A stretch of DNA of 64,000 nt, from positions 1,018,001-1,082,000 of the forward strand of contig NZ_CP094226.1 of assembly GCF_022749195.1 (NCBI RefSeq). Reading direction: 5' to 3'. The stretch's first letter is position 1; each line of letters begins with the position of its first letter. This DNA is from Streptococcus oralis. Lineage in GTDB: Bacteria > Bacillota > Bacilli > Lactobacillales > Streptococcaceae. Made by a program: the position numbers and the translations under genes. The notes under the pieces were generated by a model. The model was not told where the DNA came from. It ran no database searches and saw only the letters and a list, made by a program, of their open reading frames with translations. Of the stretch, positions 20,040 to 30,957 are shown in pieces.

Positions 20040-20918
20040 TTATTCTAAGGCACTAGCCCCCGCTACGATTTCTGTAATTTCTTGTGTAATCGCCGCCTGT
20101 CTAGCACGGTTATACTGGATTGTCAAATCATTGATGACCTTCTTGGCATTATCAGTCGCCGTTTGCATGGCGGTCATACCTGCAGCATTTTCAGCTGTCT
20201 TGGCATCGATAATAGCCCCGTAAATCATACTTTCGGCATACTGTGGCAACAACTGCTCTAGAATCTCATCACGGCTCGTTTCCAACTCAAAGGTCAAGCT
20301 ATACTCTTCATCCGCTTCATTTGGATCCAAGTCAACAATCGGAAGCATTTGTTCCACACGCATTTGACTTGTGAGAGTATTGACATGATGGTTGTAGCAG
20401 ACGTACAATTCATCAAAAAGTTCGTTTTGGTACATCTCAATCGTTTTTGAAATAATTTTACGAACTTCATCAAAACTAGGTTGATCAGCCAAGCCACGTA
20501 GTTCATAGATTGGCTGAATACCACGAGCCTTAAAGAAATCAGCTCCCATACCACCGATACAGATTATCTCAAAATCTTTACCATCTGGATGGTATTCTTC
20601 TTTCAACTCCATAACGGCTTTAAGGATGGAAGCATTATAACCTCCAACCAAGCCACGGTCTGAAGTGATAACGATATAGCCTGTTTTCTTAACTGGGCGA
20701 CTGATGAGCATTGGATTGGTTGAACCACCAGATCCGTTACCATGTAGAATATCCGTCAAAAGCTTACGAACTTTCTGAGCGTAAACTTGGAAGTTGCGCG
20801 CTGCTTCTTCAGAGCGACCTAACTTGGCAGCCGATACCATTTGCATGGCATTAGTGATTTGACTCGTATTTTTGGTTGAGGCGATTTTTGTTTTAATATC
20901 ATTTAGAGATACTGCCAT
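20040..20918 (-). CDS. atpG: ATP synthase gamma subunit
   Basis: The gamma subunit is the central shaft of the enzyme. This 292-residue protein has the two long terminal helices, [28 protein letters not shown] at the start and [30 protein letters not shown] at the end. The middle has the conserved [14 protein letters not shown]. Length is typical for streptococci. It lies 15 bases after atpA. Confidence 0.98.
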   Translation of the reverse strand: MAVSLNDIKTKIASTKNTSQITNAMQMVSAAKLGRSEEAARNFQVYAQKVRKLLTDILHGNGSGGSTNPMLISRPVKKTGYIVITSDRGLVGGYNASILKAVMELKEEYHPDGKDFEIICIGGMGADFFKARGIQPIYELRGLADQPSFDEVRKIISKTIEMYQNELFDELYVCYNHHVNTLTSQMRVEQMLPIVDLDPNEADEEYSLTFELETSRDEILEQLLPQYAESMIYGAIIDAKTAENAAGMTAMQTATDNAKKVINDLTIQYNRARQAAITQEITEIVAGASALE

Positions 20919-20933
20919 CTGACACCTCTATTC

Positions 20934-22989
<2,056 letters not shown>

Positions 22990-22990
<1 letters not shown>

Positions 22991-23484
22991 TAGGCTTCTC
23001 CTAGCTGATCGATATACTGATCAATGAGTTCCTTATGAGCATGACTGTCAAGGTTTTTTGAGATGATTTTACCAGCGAGACTAATCGTCAAATCTGCCAC
23101 CTCTCCCTTAACACTTTTCAAAGCTTCAGCTTTATTCTGAGCAATTTCTTGATTCGCCTTCTCTTTTAAGCGACCTGCTTCTACTTTAGCATCTGCCAGA
23201 ATATCTGCTTTACTCTTCTCTGCAGTCTCTTTAGCATTTTCAATGATTGTTTTGGCTTCGTTGCGACTACCAGCCAATTCATCTTCACGTTTTTGGGCAA
23301 GAGTTTCTGCTTTTTGACGAGCTTGTTCAGCTCCATCAATATCAGCAGCAATTTTATTTGCCCTTTCTTCGAAGACACTTGTCAAGTTTGACCACGCATA
23401 TTTCTTAACTAAGACAATCAAAAGGATAAAAGAGCCAGCGATTAAAATAAAGTTACCAATTAATTCACCTACTGTTACGTGCAT
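22990..23484 (-). CDS. atpF: ATP synthase b subunit
   Basis: The 164-residue b subunit has one N-terminal membrane helix ([24 protein letters not shown]) and a long charged, alanine-rich helix that forms the dimeric peripheral stalk. Start [11 protein letters not shown] follows GGAG. It lies 13 bases after atpB. Confidence 0.96.
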
Positions 23485-23497
23485 CTGTTACTCCTTT

Positions 23498-24211
23498 CTA
23501 CTCTCCATCATTAATTTTATTTCCTAGATACATAGAAGACAAGACTGTGAATACATAAGCCTGAACACAGGAAATAAACACAGAAAACGCCGTCCAGACA
23601 AGATTGGTAACAAATGCGACTGGATACCAATATAGAGCCTGATGAGAAAGTGTGATCAGCAAACTAGCCATTACTTCTCCGGCAAAGATATTTCCGAAAA
23701 CCCGCAAAGCAAGTGATAGGAAATTCGTGACTTCTTCAAGGAGATTCATCGGTGTCATAAAACCTGGGGTAACAAAGCCTTTCAGATACTTTTTAACACC
23801 ACGGCGACGAATTCCTTCTATATGGGTCATCAGGATAATTCCAAATGACAAAGCCAAGTCAAACTGAAGATTGGCAGTTGGCGATGTCCAAAGATTTGTC
23901 CCATCTGTAGTTTGAAGTTTGGCCATCAAACCAAGATTGTTTGCGATCACCATAAAAAGAAATAAACACAAGTAAAAGAGTGAGTAATCTTTCATGTACC
24001 GTGAGCCTACATTAGGTTCAGTAAATCCGACTACGAAGTCATAGAGATACTCCAGTACATTTTGCTTTCCTTTGGGTTTCACAGTCATATTCCGACTTGC
24101 CCAATAGATAAAGCCAAAAATAACGACTACTGACAGCAAGGTCAAGGCAGTCAAGGTCAAATCAAAGGTAACAGGACCAATATTGATGGTTGGATTGATA
24201 CTTTCTTCCAT
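23498..24211 (-). CDS. atpB: ATP synthase a subunit
   Basis: The 237-residue a subunit holds the proton half-channels. The essential arginine lies in [16 protein letters not shown]. About five to six membrane helices are visible. The start [16 protein letters not shown] follows GGGAGG. It is second in the operon, 34 bases after atpE. Confidence 0.97.
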   Translation of the reverse strand: MEESINPTINIGPVTFDLTLTALTLLSVVVIFGFIYWASRNMTVKPKGKQNVLEYLYDFVVGFTEPNVGSRYMKDYSLFYLCLFLFMVIANNLGLMAKLQTTDGTNLWTSPTANLQFDLALSFGIILMTHIEGIRRRGVKKYLKGFVTPGFMTPMNLLEEVTNFLSLALRVFGNIFAGEVMASLLITLSHQALYWYPVAFVTNLVWTAFSVFISCVQAYVFTVLSSMYLGNKINDGE

Positions 24212-24245
24212 CTAGAATCCTCCCTTTTCCATTTTATACTTCTCT

Positions 24246-24446
24246 TTATTTGATGATAAATGAAAATACGAGAGTTACAAAGAATGTTCCTTCGATAAAG
24301 GCAATCCCCATGATCATTAAGCTACGCAATTGTGGAATGATGTCTGGTTGACGAGCTGCTGATTTGAACAAACCGTTCATCAACATACCTTCTGCAAGGG
24401 ATACACCCATACAGGCAAGACAAAGACCGAAAAATGTTAAATTCAT
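24246..24446 (-). CDS. atpE: ATP synthase c subunit
   Basis: The 66-residue rotor-ring subunit has two helices joined by ARQPD (polar loop at about 31-35). The proton-carrying glutamate is Glu52 in AFIEGTFF. The first helix reads [19 protein letters not shown]; the second reads [12 protein letters not shown]. Residues 48-50 (Ile-Ala-Phe) and 18-23 are the places where optochin resistance maps in pneumococcus. As I remember the pneumococcal protein, it has Gly18 and Val48 where Ala18 and Ile48 stand here. First gene of the operon. Confidence 0.97.
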   Translation of the reverse strand: MNLTFFGLCLACMGVSLAEGMLMNGLFKSAARQPDIIPQLRSLMIMGIAFIEGTFFVTLVFSFIIK

Positions 24447-24481
24447 GATGAATTCTCCTTTTATTTAAAATTTACTTACTT

Positions 24482-24510
24482 AGTTTAGTCCTAAAATTTT
24501 GATTTGTCAA
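24482..24510 (-). promoter_or_regulatory. ATPase operon promoter
   Basis: On the minus strand, TTGACA (24510-24505), 17 bases, TAAACT (24487-24482), about 36 bases before the atpE start. Confidence 0.8.
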
Positions 24511-24523
24511 CTTTTTACTTACG

Positions 24524-24538
24524 TTGAAAGCGTTTCAG
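24524..24538. promoter_or_regulatory. cre-like site upstream of the ATPase promoter
   Basis: TTGAAAGCGTTTCAG matches the CcpA-site consensus WTGAAARCGYTTWNN at all but one position. It ends about 14 bases upstream of the -35 box. A site there would more likely activate than block transcription. Confidence 0.6.
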
Positions 24539-24642
24539 ATAATATATTTCTATTTTTGCTATTTTTATCCTATTCTATAGAAAGTTTTTCCATTTTAGAT
24601 TGCGAGTTTTTCTTGATTTTACTATATTTTCTGAAACAAACT

Positions 24643-24668
24643 GAAAAATCCAAGTTTAGAACTTGGAT
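24643..24668 (-). terminator. terminator of the CHY zinc-finger gene
   Basis: On the minus strand ATCCAAGT and ACTTGGAT pair around a short loop and are followed by TTTTTCAG. It separates this gene from the ATPase promoter. Confidence 0.8.
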
Positions 24669-24677
24669 CGATTCAGT

Positions 24678-24989
24678 TTATTTAAAATAGCAGGAATAGT
24701 GTTGTTTACAACCTGGATTAAATGGAGCACTGCAGTAAGGACAAGCCATCAGTTTTTGGTATTCTTGGAAAGTCATTGTCCTCTTACAAACCCCACATAA
24801 AATCGGTCGATCCTCAGAAAGGACCAAGGGATAGGGCGAAAACACATGCGTTTCTATAGCATTGTGGCACTGATAGCAAGCATAGTATTTTTTACACTCA
24901 TAGCACTGAAGAGAAACGATGTCCTTTTCGCCATGATAATGAACGCATCTGCCTTCATCATCAACTAACAAACCTTGTGCTTGATTCAT
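24678..24989 (-). CDS. CHY zinc-finger protein
   Basis: This 103-residue protein has the CHY zinc-finger arrangement: CVHYHGEKD, LQCYECKKYYACYQCHNAI, and CGVCKRTMTFQEYQ, MACPYCSAPFNPGC. About ten cysteines plus histidines would bind two or three zinc ions. The bacterial family has no firm function; eukaryotic relatives are ubiquitin ligases with the CHY domain attached to RING. It lies just after the U32-family gene, may share its message, and has its own terminator. Confidence 0.8.
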   Translation of the reverse strand: MNQAQGLLVDDEGRCVHYHGEKDIVSLQCYECKKYYACYQCHNAIETHVFSPYPLVLSEDRPILCGVCKRTMTFQEYQKLMACPYCSAPFNPGCKQHYSCYFK

Positions 24990-25003
24990 TCACTTTTCCT
25001 TTT

Positions 25004-26290
25004 CTAGGCACGAACTGTGACGCTGGTTCCATCTTCCTTATAGAGATTGATAAGACCTTCCTTGAGAGCGCGGACCATGTCCCCAGCTTGAACAGGTTGT
25101 GGAACCTTGATTGTCAAGAGTTCCATTGGATTTGGAGCACGATCAATTTTATTGCCCTTGGCATCATGAAGGTCTTCGATATAAGTCTCAAAATGACGGA
25201 AACCTGGTCCATAAAACTCGACTTGATCGCCTTCGTTGATGACATTCCGTTGACGAATGGTTGCCGTTTGAGTCGCATCATCATACGCAACCACTTCAGC
25301 GACAAACTTGTATTCAGGAATTTTACGACGTGCGCCAAATAACTGTTCATTTTCAGACGGCGTACCATAGTAGAAACCTGTTGCCAATTCACGTTGGGCA
25401 ACTTTCCACATCTCGTCTACTAAGTCTTGTTTGATGGCTTCAAACTTCTCAGGACTTTCGAGATAAGCATCTACAGCCGCCTTATAACAGTTGGTCACAG
25501 TTGAAACATAGTGGATAGACTTCATGCGACCTTCAATCTTGAGACTGTCTACGCCATTTTCAATCATATCTGGGATATGGTCAATCATAGACATATCAAC
25601 GGCAGACATCGAAAATTCTTCTGGGATTTCACCTTTCAGACTTTTACGTTCTTGACCAAAGGGCATGTCATAAAGATCGTATTTCCAACGACAAGACTGA
25701 GAACAGCCCCCACGGTTGGCATCACGCATACTCATGTGGTTTGATAACGTACAGCGACCTGAGTAAGAAATACACATGGCTCCATGGACAAAGGCCTCAA
25801 TCTCAACATCAGTACGTTTGCGAATCTCTGCCAATTCTTCCATTGAAACTTCACGGGCCAAAACCACGCGAGTTAGACCAAGTTCTTTCCAGAACTCTAA
25901 AGTTTCATAGTTCGTCGCACTGGCTTGGGTTGAAAGGTGGATTTCAAGACCTGGTGCTTCTGTTGCTGCAATCATAATCAAGGCTGGATCTGACACGATA
26001 ACTGCGGCAATCCCAATGTCACGCAACTTACGGAACCATTCTCCAGCACCAGCTTCGTTTCCTTCGTGCATAACCATGTTAGCAGCCACATAGACCTTGG
26101 CACCGTACTTAGCAGCAAACTGCACGCCTTCTTCCATCTGTTCAAAGGTGAAGTTTCCTGCACGGCTACGAAGACCATAGGCTTGCCCACCGATAAAGAC
26201 TGCGTCCGCACCATATTGGACAGCTACTTTCAGCTTCTCTAAAGTTCCTGCAGGTGATAAAACCTCAGGACGTTTTAATGTTTTTGTCAT
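25004..26290 (-). CDS. peptidase U32 family protein (TrhP/YrrO-like)
   Basis: The 428-residue protein carries the U32 signature EAFVHGAMCISYSGRCTLSNHMSMRDANRGGCSQSCRW-type region at about residues 157-200 (cited in part: EAFVHGAMCISYSGRC). Modern work links this family to tRNA uridine 5-hydroxylation with prephenate, and only weakly to proteolysis. Of the known branches, the sequence looks like the single-domain form in Gram-positives. The start is ATG at 26290 (MTKTLKRPEVLSPAG) behind AGGAG; six codons upstream another ATG exists with no better site. Often two such genes stand together in other firmicutes; only one is here. Confidence 0.85.
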   Translation of the reverse strand: MTKTLKRPEVLSPAGTLEKLKVAVQYGADAVFIGGQAYGLRSRAGNFTFEQMEEGVQFAAKYGAKVYVAANMVMHEGNEAGAGEWFRKLRDIGIAAVIVSDPALIMIAATEAPGLEIHLSTQASATNYETLEFWKELGLTRVVLAREVSMEELAEIRKRTDVEIEAFVHGAMCISYSGRCTLSNHMSMRDANRGGCSQSCRWKYDLYDMPFGQERKSLKGEIPEEFSMSAVDMSMIDHIPDMIENGVDSLKIEGRMKSIHYVSTVTNCYKAAVDAYLESPEKFEAIKQDLVDEMWKVAQRELATGFYYGTPSENEQLFGARRKIPEYKFVAEVVAYDDATQTATIRQRNVINEGDQVEFYGPGFRHFETYIEDLHDAKGNKIDRAPNPMELLTIKVPQPVQAGDMVRALKEGLINLYKEDGTSVTVRA

Positions 26291-26335
26291 TTTTTCTCCT
26301 ATTTGCAATATAAAAGTTTGACGTTTTTCCTTCTC

Positions 26336-26364
26336 ATTTTATAGTAAATAATAGATAAAATCAA
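26336..26364 (-). promoter_or_regulatory. promoter of the U32 gene
   Basis: On the minus strand TTGATT (26364-26359), 17 bases, TAAAAT (26341-26336). Confidence 0.6.
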
Positions 26365-26404
26365 GCCTAGACAGATTGTTTTGACAATTCTAATCTTTTC
26401 TAAA

Positions 26405-26432
26405 ACAAAAAACTAGCCTTTCTAGACTAGTT
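26405..26432 (-). terminator. terminator of the GntR gene
   Basis: On the minus strand AACTAG and CTAGTT (with GTC/GGC additions) pair and lead into six Ts. It covers the stop codon of the regulator. Confidence 0.7.
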
Positions 26433-27125
26433 ATTTTCAAGATAAAATTCAAAGCGTTCGCCCACGTATTGACTCTTTACATACTCAAAAGCCGTCCCAT
26501 CTTCAAGATAAGAGACCTGAGTCAAGGCTAAAATGGCATGCCCCTTTTCGACTTCTAGATAGTGAGCAATCTTTTCCTTAGCCAATCTCGCATAAATGGT
26601 CTGTTGGGATTTGCCAATCCGGTAACCATGTTGCTGCAAGGTTTGAAAGAAATGACTGGTGATCTCTTCTTTTTTGAAATCCTTGATAAATTTCTCAGGA
26701 ATGGATGCGACTTCATAGACTAGCGGAACTTGGTCAGCGTAACGCACCCGTTCCATACGGATAATATTCTCTGTCGGAGTAATCCCTAGCTTAGCGACCT
26801 CTTGCTCATTTGGAATGGTTCTTCTGTAAGAAATGAGCTGACTAGAAGGGACTTTCCCCTGAGATTTGACAATCTCCGTAAAACTAGTCGTTCCCCGCAT
26901 TTTTTCTTGGACACGAGTGCTAGAGACAAAAGTCCCACTTCCTACACGACGCTCCAAAACTCCTTCCTCAACCAAGAGAGAGATAGCCTGGCGTAATGTC
27001 ATCCGGCTAACTTGAAACTGTTCAGCTAAATCTCGCTCACTTGGAAGTCTCTCTCCGATTTTCCAATGATGCTCATCTATATCCTTCTTGATCTGATCGT
27101 GGATTTTCATATAAGCTGGTAACAT
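26427..27125 (-). CDS. GntR/HutC family transcription regulator
   Basis: This 232-residue protein has an N-terminal winged helix (about residues 5-70, PSERDLAEQFQVSRMTLRQAISLLVEEGVLERRVGSGTF) and a C-terminal UTRA ligand domain (about 90-230). The HutC branch typically senses sugar phosphates or small metabolites. The ATG at 27125 (MLPAYMKIHDQ) is likely, three codons inside the longest frame. It is divergent from guaA, sharing a 140-base gap, the usual arrangement in streptococci; the target is not known to me. Its own terminator follows. Confidence 0.87.
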   Translation of the reverse strand: MLPAYMKIHDQIKKDIDEHHWKIGERLPSERDLAEQFQVSRMTLRQAISLLVEEGVLERRVGSGTFVSSTRVQEKMRGTTSFTEIVKSQGKVPSSQLISYRRTIPNEQEVAKLGITPTENIIRMERVRYADQVPLVYEVASIPEKFIKDFKKEEITSHFFQTLQQHGYRIGKSQQTIYARLAKEKIAHYLEVEKGHAILALTQVSYLEDGTAFEYVKSQYVGERFEFYLENN

Positions 27126-27221
27126 GATTCTCACTTCTTTTCTTTATTTTCTCCATTGTACCGTATTTGCTAATAAAAAGTCAAACTTTGCCTTGTTTAG
27201 TTGGTAATTCGCCCCTATTTG

Positions 27222-27230
27222 TGATAGAAT
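27222..27230 (+). promoter_or_regulatory. guaA promoter
   Basis: TGATAGAAT, an extended -10 at 27222-27230, with TTGGTA 18 bases upstream. No guanine riboswitch is visible in this gap. Confidence 0.5.
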
Positions 27231-27265
27231 ATTGAAAAAGATATTTCTTTTGAGAAAGGAAAAAG

Positions 27266-28828
27266 ATGAGCAACATTTCAACTGATTTGCAAGATGTCGA
27301 AAAAATCATCGTGCTGGACTATGGTAGCCAATACAACCAGCTGATTTCGCGCCGTATTCGTGAAATTGGTGTTTTTTCAGAGCTAAAAAGTCATAAAATC
27401 TCAGCTGCAGAGGTTCGTGCGATTAACCCTGTAGGGATCATCCTCTCTGGTGGACCAAACTCTGTATACGAAGATGGTTCATTTGATATTGACCCAGAAA
27501 TTTTTGAACTTGGCATTCCAATTTTGGGAATCTGCTATGGTATGCAACTTTTAACTCATAAACTTGGAGGAAAAGTTGTACCTGCAGGTGATGCTGGTAA
27601 CCGCGAGTATGGCCAATCACCACTTACCCATACCACTTCTGCCCTCTTTGAAGGGACTCCTGAAGAACAGATTGTTTTGATGAGCCATGGCGATGCTGTT
27701 ACAGAGATTCCAGCTGATTTCGTTTGTACTGGAACTTCTGCTGACTGTCCTTATGCAGCTATTGAAAACCCTAACAAGCACATCTATGGTATCCAATTCC
27801 ACCCAGAAGTTCGCCATTCTGTATACGGGAATGATATCCTTCGCAACTTTGCCCTTAACATCTGTCAGGCTAAAGGCGACTGGTCAATGGACAACTTCAT
27901 CGATATGCAGATCAAGAAAATCCGTGAAACTGTAGGTGACAAGCGTGTTCTTCTCGGCCTATCAGGTGGTGTTGACTCTTCTGTTGTTGGAGTTCTTCTC
28001 CAAAAAGCAATCGGTGATCAATTGATCTGTATCTTTGTAGACCACGGTCTTCTCCGTAAGGGAGAGGCTGACCAAGTTATGGACATGCTTGGTGGTAAGT
28101 TTGGTTTGAATATCGTCAAAGCAGATGCTGCAAAACGCTTCCTTGATAAACTTGCAGGTGTTTCTGACCCTGAACAAAAACGGAAGATTATCGGTAACGA
28201 GTTTGTTTATGTCTTTGATGATGAAGCAAGTAAGCTAAAAGATGTAAAATTCCTTGCTCAAGGAACACTATACACTGACGTGATTGAGTCTGGTACAGAT
28301 ACTGCTCAAACTATCAAGTCACACCACAACGTTGGTGGACTTCCAGAAGATATGCAGTTTGAATTGATTGAACCATTGAACACTCTTTATAAAGACGAAG
28401 TCCGTGCTCTCGGTACAGAGCTTGGTATGCCAGACCACATCGTATGGCGCCAACCATTCCCAGGACCAGGACTTGCTATCCGTGTCATGGGTGAAATCAC
28501 TGAAGAAAAACTAGAAACTGTTCGTGAGTCTGATGCTATCCTTCGCGAAGAAATCGCTAAAGCTGGTCTTGACCGCGATATCTGGCAATACTTTACTGTC
28601 AACACAGGCGTTCGTTCAGTCGGTGTTATGGGTGACGGTCGTACTTATGACTACACCATCGCCATTCGTGCCATTACTTCTATCGATGGTATGACAGCTG
28701 ACTTTGCCAAGATTCCTTGGGAAGTCCTTCAAAAAATCTCTGTACGTATCGTAAATGAAGTGGATCACGTTAACCGTATCGTCTACGACATTACAAGTAA
28801 ACCACCTGCAACTGTTGAGTGGGAATAA
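27266..28828 (+). CDS. guaA: GMP synthase (glutamine-hydrolysing)
   Basis: The enzyme turns XMP into GMP with ATP and glutamine. The N-terminal glutaminase domain has the catalytic cysteine in GICYGMQLL and the His-Glu pair in QFHPEVRHS. The ATP-pyrophosphatase domain has LSGGVDSSV. The C-terminal dimer domain ends in [11 protein letters not shown], the family tail. At 520 residues it is full length. GAAAGG precedes the start. A bidirectional hairpin separates it from ffh. Confidence 0.98.
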   Translation: MSNISTDLQDVEKIIVLDYGSQYNQLISRRIREIGVFSELKSHKISAAEVRAINPVGIILSGGPNSVYEDGSFDIDPEIFELGIPILGICYGMQLLTHKLGGKVVPAGDAGNREYGQSPLTHTTSALFEGTPEEQIVLMSHGDAVTEIPADFVCTGTSADCPYAAIENPNKHIYGIQFHPEVRHSVYGNDILRNFALNICQAKGDWSMDNFIDMQIKKIRETVGDKRVLLGLSGGVDSSVVGVLLQKAIGDQLICIFVDHGLLRKGEADQVMDMLGGKFGLNIVKADAAKRFLDKLAGVSDPEQKRKIIGNEFVYVFDDEASKLKDVKFLAQGTLYTDVIESGTDTAQTIKSHHNVGGLPEDMQFELIEPLNTLYKDEVRALGTELGMPDHIVWRQPFPGPGLAIRVMGEITEEKLETVRESDAILREEIAKAGLDRDIWQYFTVNTGVRSVGVMGDGRTYDYTIAIRAITSIDGMTADFAKIPWEVLQKISVRIVNEVDHVNRIVYDITSKPPATVEWE

Positions 28829-28841
28829 ACCAATCAAACAC

Positions 28842-28876
28842 AAAAGAACTCTGAATCGGATTCAGAGTTCTTTTTT
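28842..28876. terminator. bidirectional terminator between guaA and ffh
   Basis: AAAAGAACTCTGAATC pairs with GATTCAGAGTTCTTTT (28842-28873) with T and A runs on both sides. Confidence 0.9.
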
Positions 28877-28900
28877 AGGTAGCACTTCTGCTTTCCTTTT

Positions 28901-30472
28901 TTATTTACGTTTTTTCTTCGCTTTTTTCATTTTGTTGGCCATACGTTTCATAGACTGTTTCATGGCAAATTCACCGATTTTACCTTTGAGTCCGCCACCA
29001 AACATCTGGCTCATATCTGGCATGCCTGCTCCTCCAAGACCTGACATATCCGGCATTCCACCTTGTCCCATCATGCCTTCAAGGGCAGACATATCCATCC
29101 CTCCCATATTTGGCATATTTTTTGGAAGGTTATTTGGGTTGATTCCCATCTGCTTCATCATCTTGTTCATATCCCCAGACATGACACCTTGCATGAGCTG
29201 TTTGGCCTGGTTAAAGTCCTTGATAAATTTATTGACTTCGACAAAGGTATTTCCAGAACCAGCAGCGATACGACGGCGACGACTTGGATTTAACAGATCA
29301 GGGTTTTCGCGTTCTTCAGGTGTCATAGAAGACACAATGGCACGTTTGCGCGCAATCTGGCGCTCATCCACCTTCATATTTTGAAGGGCAGGATTGTTAG
29401 CCATACCTGGAATCATCTTGAGTAAGTCTTCCATTGGCCCCATATTTTGCACCTGATCCAATTGATCAATGAAATCATTGAAATCAAAGGTGTTTTCGCG
29501 CATTTTCTCAGCCATTTCAAGAGCTTTTTGCTCATCGTATTCCTGAGAAGCTTTCTCAATCAAAGTGAGCATATCCCCCATACCAAGGATACGGCTTGAC
29601 ATACGGTCTGGGTGGAAGGTTTCGATATCTGTTATCTTTTCACCCGTACCAGTGAACTTGATAGGTTTTCCAGTGATGTGACGAACAGACAAAGCTGCAC
29701 CACCACGAGTATCCCCATCAATCTTGGTAAGGATGACACCAGTTACTTCCAACTGAGCATTAAACTCACGGGCAACATTAGCCGCTTCCTGACCGATCAT
29801 GGCATCAATGACAAGGAGGATTTCGTTTGGTTGAGCCAGTGCTTTAACATCACGAAGCTCATTCATAAGAAGTTCATCGATTTGTAAACGCCCTGCCGTA
29901 TCAATCAAGACATAGTCGTTGTGATTCGCTTGAGCTTGCGCCAAACCTTGGCGAACAATCTCAACAGCTGGCACTTCTGTTCCAAGTGCAAAGACTGGAA
30001 CATCAATCTGCTGTCCAAGTGTTTTCAGCTGATCGATGGCTGCTGGTCGATAAATATCCGCCGCAATCATCAAAGGACGAGCATTTTCTTCCTTCTTGAG
30101 TTTATTAGCCAGCTTACCAGCAAAGGTCGTTTTACCAGCCCCTTGCAAACCGACCATCATGATAATGGTTGGAATTTTTGGTGACTTGATAATCTCAGCC
30201 GTATCAGAACCTAAAACAGCTGTCAGTTCCTCATCAACGATTTTGATAATCTGTTGGGCAGGATTGAGGGTATCAATGACCTCGTGACCAATTGCACGTT
30301 CACGAACCTTCTTGATAAAGTCCTTTACAACTGGCAAAGCAACATCGGCTTCAAGCAAGGCCAAACGGATTTCTTTGGTTACTTCTTGGACATCAGCCTC
30401 AGAGATTTTTCCTTTTTTACGTAGATCTTTAAAGACGTTCTGCAAACGTTCTGTTAAACTTTCAAATGCCAT
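28901..30472 (-). CDS. ffh: signal recognition particle protein Ffh
   Basis: The SRP GTPase directs ribosomes making membrane proteins to the membrane. The N domain comes first, then the G domain with GLQGAGKTTFAGK, DTAGRLQID and TKIDGDTRGGAALS. The C-terminal M domain (from about residue 320) is rich in methionine (MGQGGMPDMSGLGGAGMPDMSQMFGG) and has the RNA-binding helix with GSGNTFVEVNKF. At 523 residues it is full length. It lies 11 bases after ylxM, the usual pair. Confidence 0.98.
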   Translation of the reverse strand: MAFESLTERLQNVFKDLRKKGKISEADVQEVTKEIRLALLEADVALPVVKDFIKKVRERAIGHEVIDTLNPAQQIIKIVDEELTAVLGSDTAEIIKSPKIPTIIMMVGLQGAGKTTFAGKLANKLKKEENARPLMIAADIYRPAAIDQLKTLGQQIDVPVFALGTEVPAVEIVRQGLAQAQANHNDYVLIDTAGRLQIDELLMNELRDVKALAQPNEILLVIDAMIGQEAANVAREFNAQLEVTGVILTKIDGDTRGGAALSVRHITGKPIKFTGTGEKITDIETFHPDRMSSRILGMGDMLTLIEKASQEYDEQKALEMAEKMRENTFDFNDFIDQLDQVQNMGPMEDLLKMIPGMANNPALQNMKVDERQIARKRAIVSSMTPEERENPDLLNPSRRRRIAAGSGNTFVEVNKFIKDFNQAKQLMQGVMSGDMNKMMKQMGINPNNLPKNMPNMGGMDMSALEGMMGQGGMPDMSGLGGAGMPDMSQMFGGGLKGKIGEFAMKQSMKRMANKMKKAKKKRK

Positions 30473-30483
30473 TTTTCTTCCTC

Positions 30484-30816
30484 TTATTCTCTATTATCAA
30501 TGCTTGTTAAAACTTCTATCTGCTCCTGCAGAAAGTCATCCTTGGGATAACGCTCCAAGATCTGGTCAAAAATCTGACTACGGACAATGTAGTCCGAATA
30601 CATGTGAAGTTTCATCTCATAATCTTCTAGAATCTTTTCCGTCCGCTTGATATTATCATAGACAGCCTGACGACTGACACCGAACTCTTCAGCAATCTCA
30701 GCAAGACTATAATCATCAGCATAATAGAGTTCTATATAGTTCATCTGCTTGTCTGTCAAAAGCGCCGCATAAAATTCAAAAAGGGCGTTCATACGATTGG
30801 TTTTTTCGATTTCCAT
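30484..30816 (-). CDS. ylxM: YlxM, helix-turn-helix protein linked to SRP
   Basis: This 110-residue protein has a sigma-70 region-4 type helix-turn-helix at about residues 18-70 ([37 protein letters not shown]). In streptococci YlxM binds the SRP RNA and alters Ffh activity, so the domain is used for RNA rather than for transcription. The start ATG has no Shine-Dalgarno; a TATAAT lies seven bases upstream, so the message is probably leaderless. It is the first gene before ffh. Confidence 0.88.
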   Translation of the reverse strand: MEIEKTNRMNALFEFYAALLTDKQMNYIELYYADDYSLAEIAEEFGVSRQAVYDNIKRTEKILEDYEMKLHMYSDYIVRSQIFDQILERYPKDDFLQEQIEVLTSIDNRE

Positions 30817-30823
30817 AACTTTT

Positions 30824-30832
30824 ATTATACCA
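30824..30832 (-). promoter_or_regulatory. ylxM-ffh promoter
   Basis: On the minus strand, TATAAT (30829-30824) with TGG before it (extended -10). The expected start of transcription at about 30817 is at the ATG (30816). A second TATAAT lies at 30846-30841. Confidence 0.65.
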
Positions 30833-30883
30833 AAAAAACGATTATACTGCTAGAGTAGAAGCACTTCAAATAGAGTAAGAAGA

Positions 30884-30914
30884 AAAAAAGAACCTTGCAA
30901 GGCAAGATTCTTTT
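30884..30914 (-). terminator. tuf terminator
   Basis: On the minus strand AAGAATCTTGC and GCAAGGTTCTT pair with one mismatch around a short loop, followed by a T-rich tract. Confidence 0.75.
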
Positions 30915-30957
30915 AGTGTCTGACTTAAATAATTGTTCTTCTGGGAACTTAATCGAA

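Noticed and set aside
27126..27265. Purine riboswitch before guaA
   Set aside because: No conserved purine-aptamer core or terminator/antiterminator pair was found in the 140-base gap.
28755..29384. 209-residue open frame on the plus strand opposite ffh
   Set aside because: It lies antisense to a clearly conserved gene; its composition mirrors the ffh codons and there is no ribosome site or known domain.
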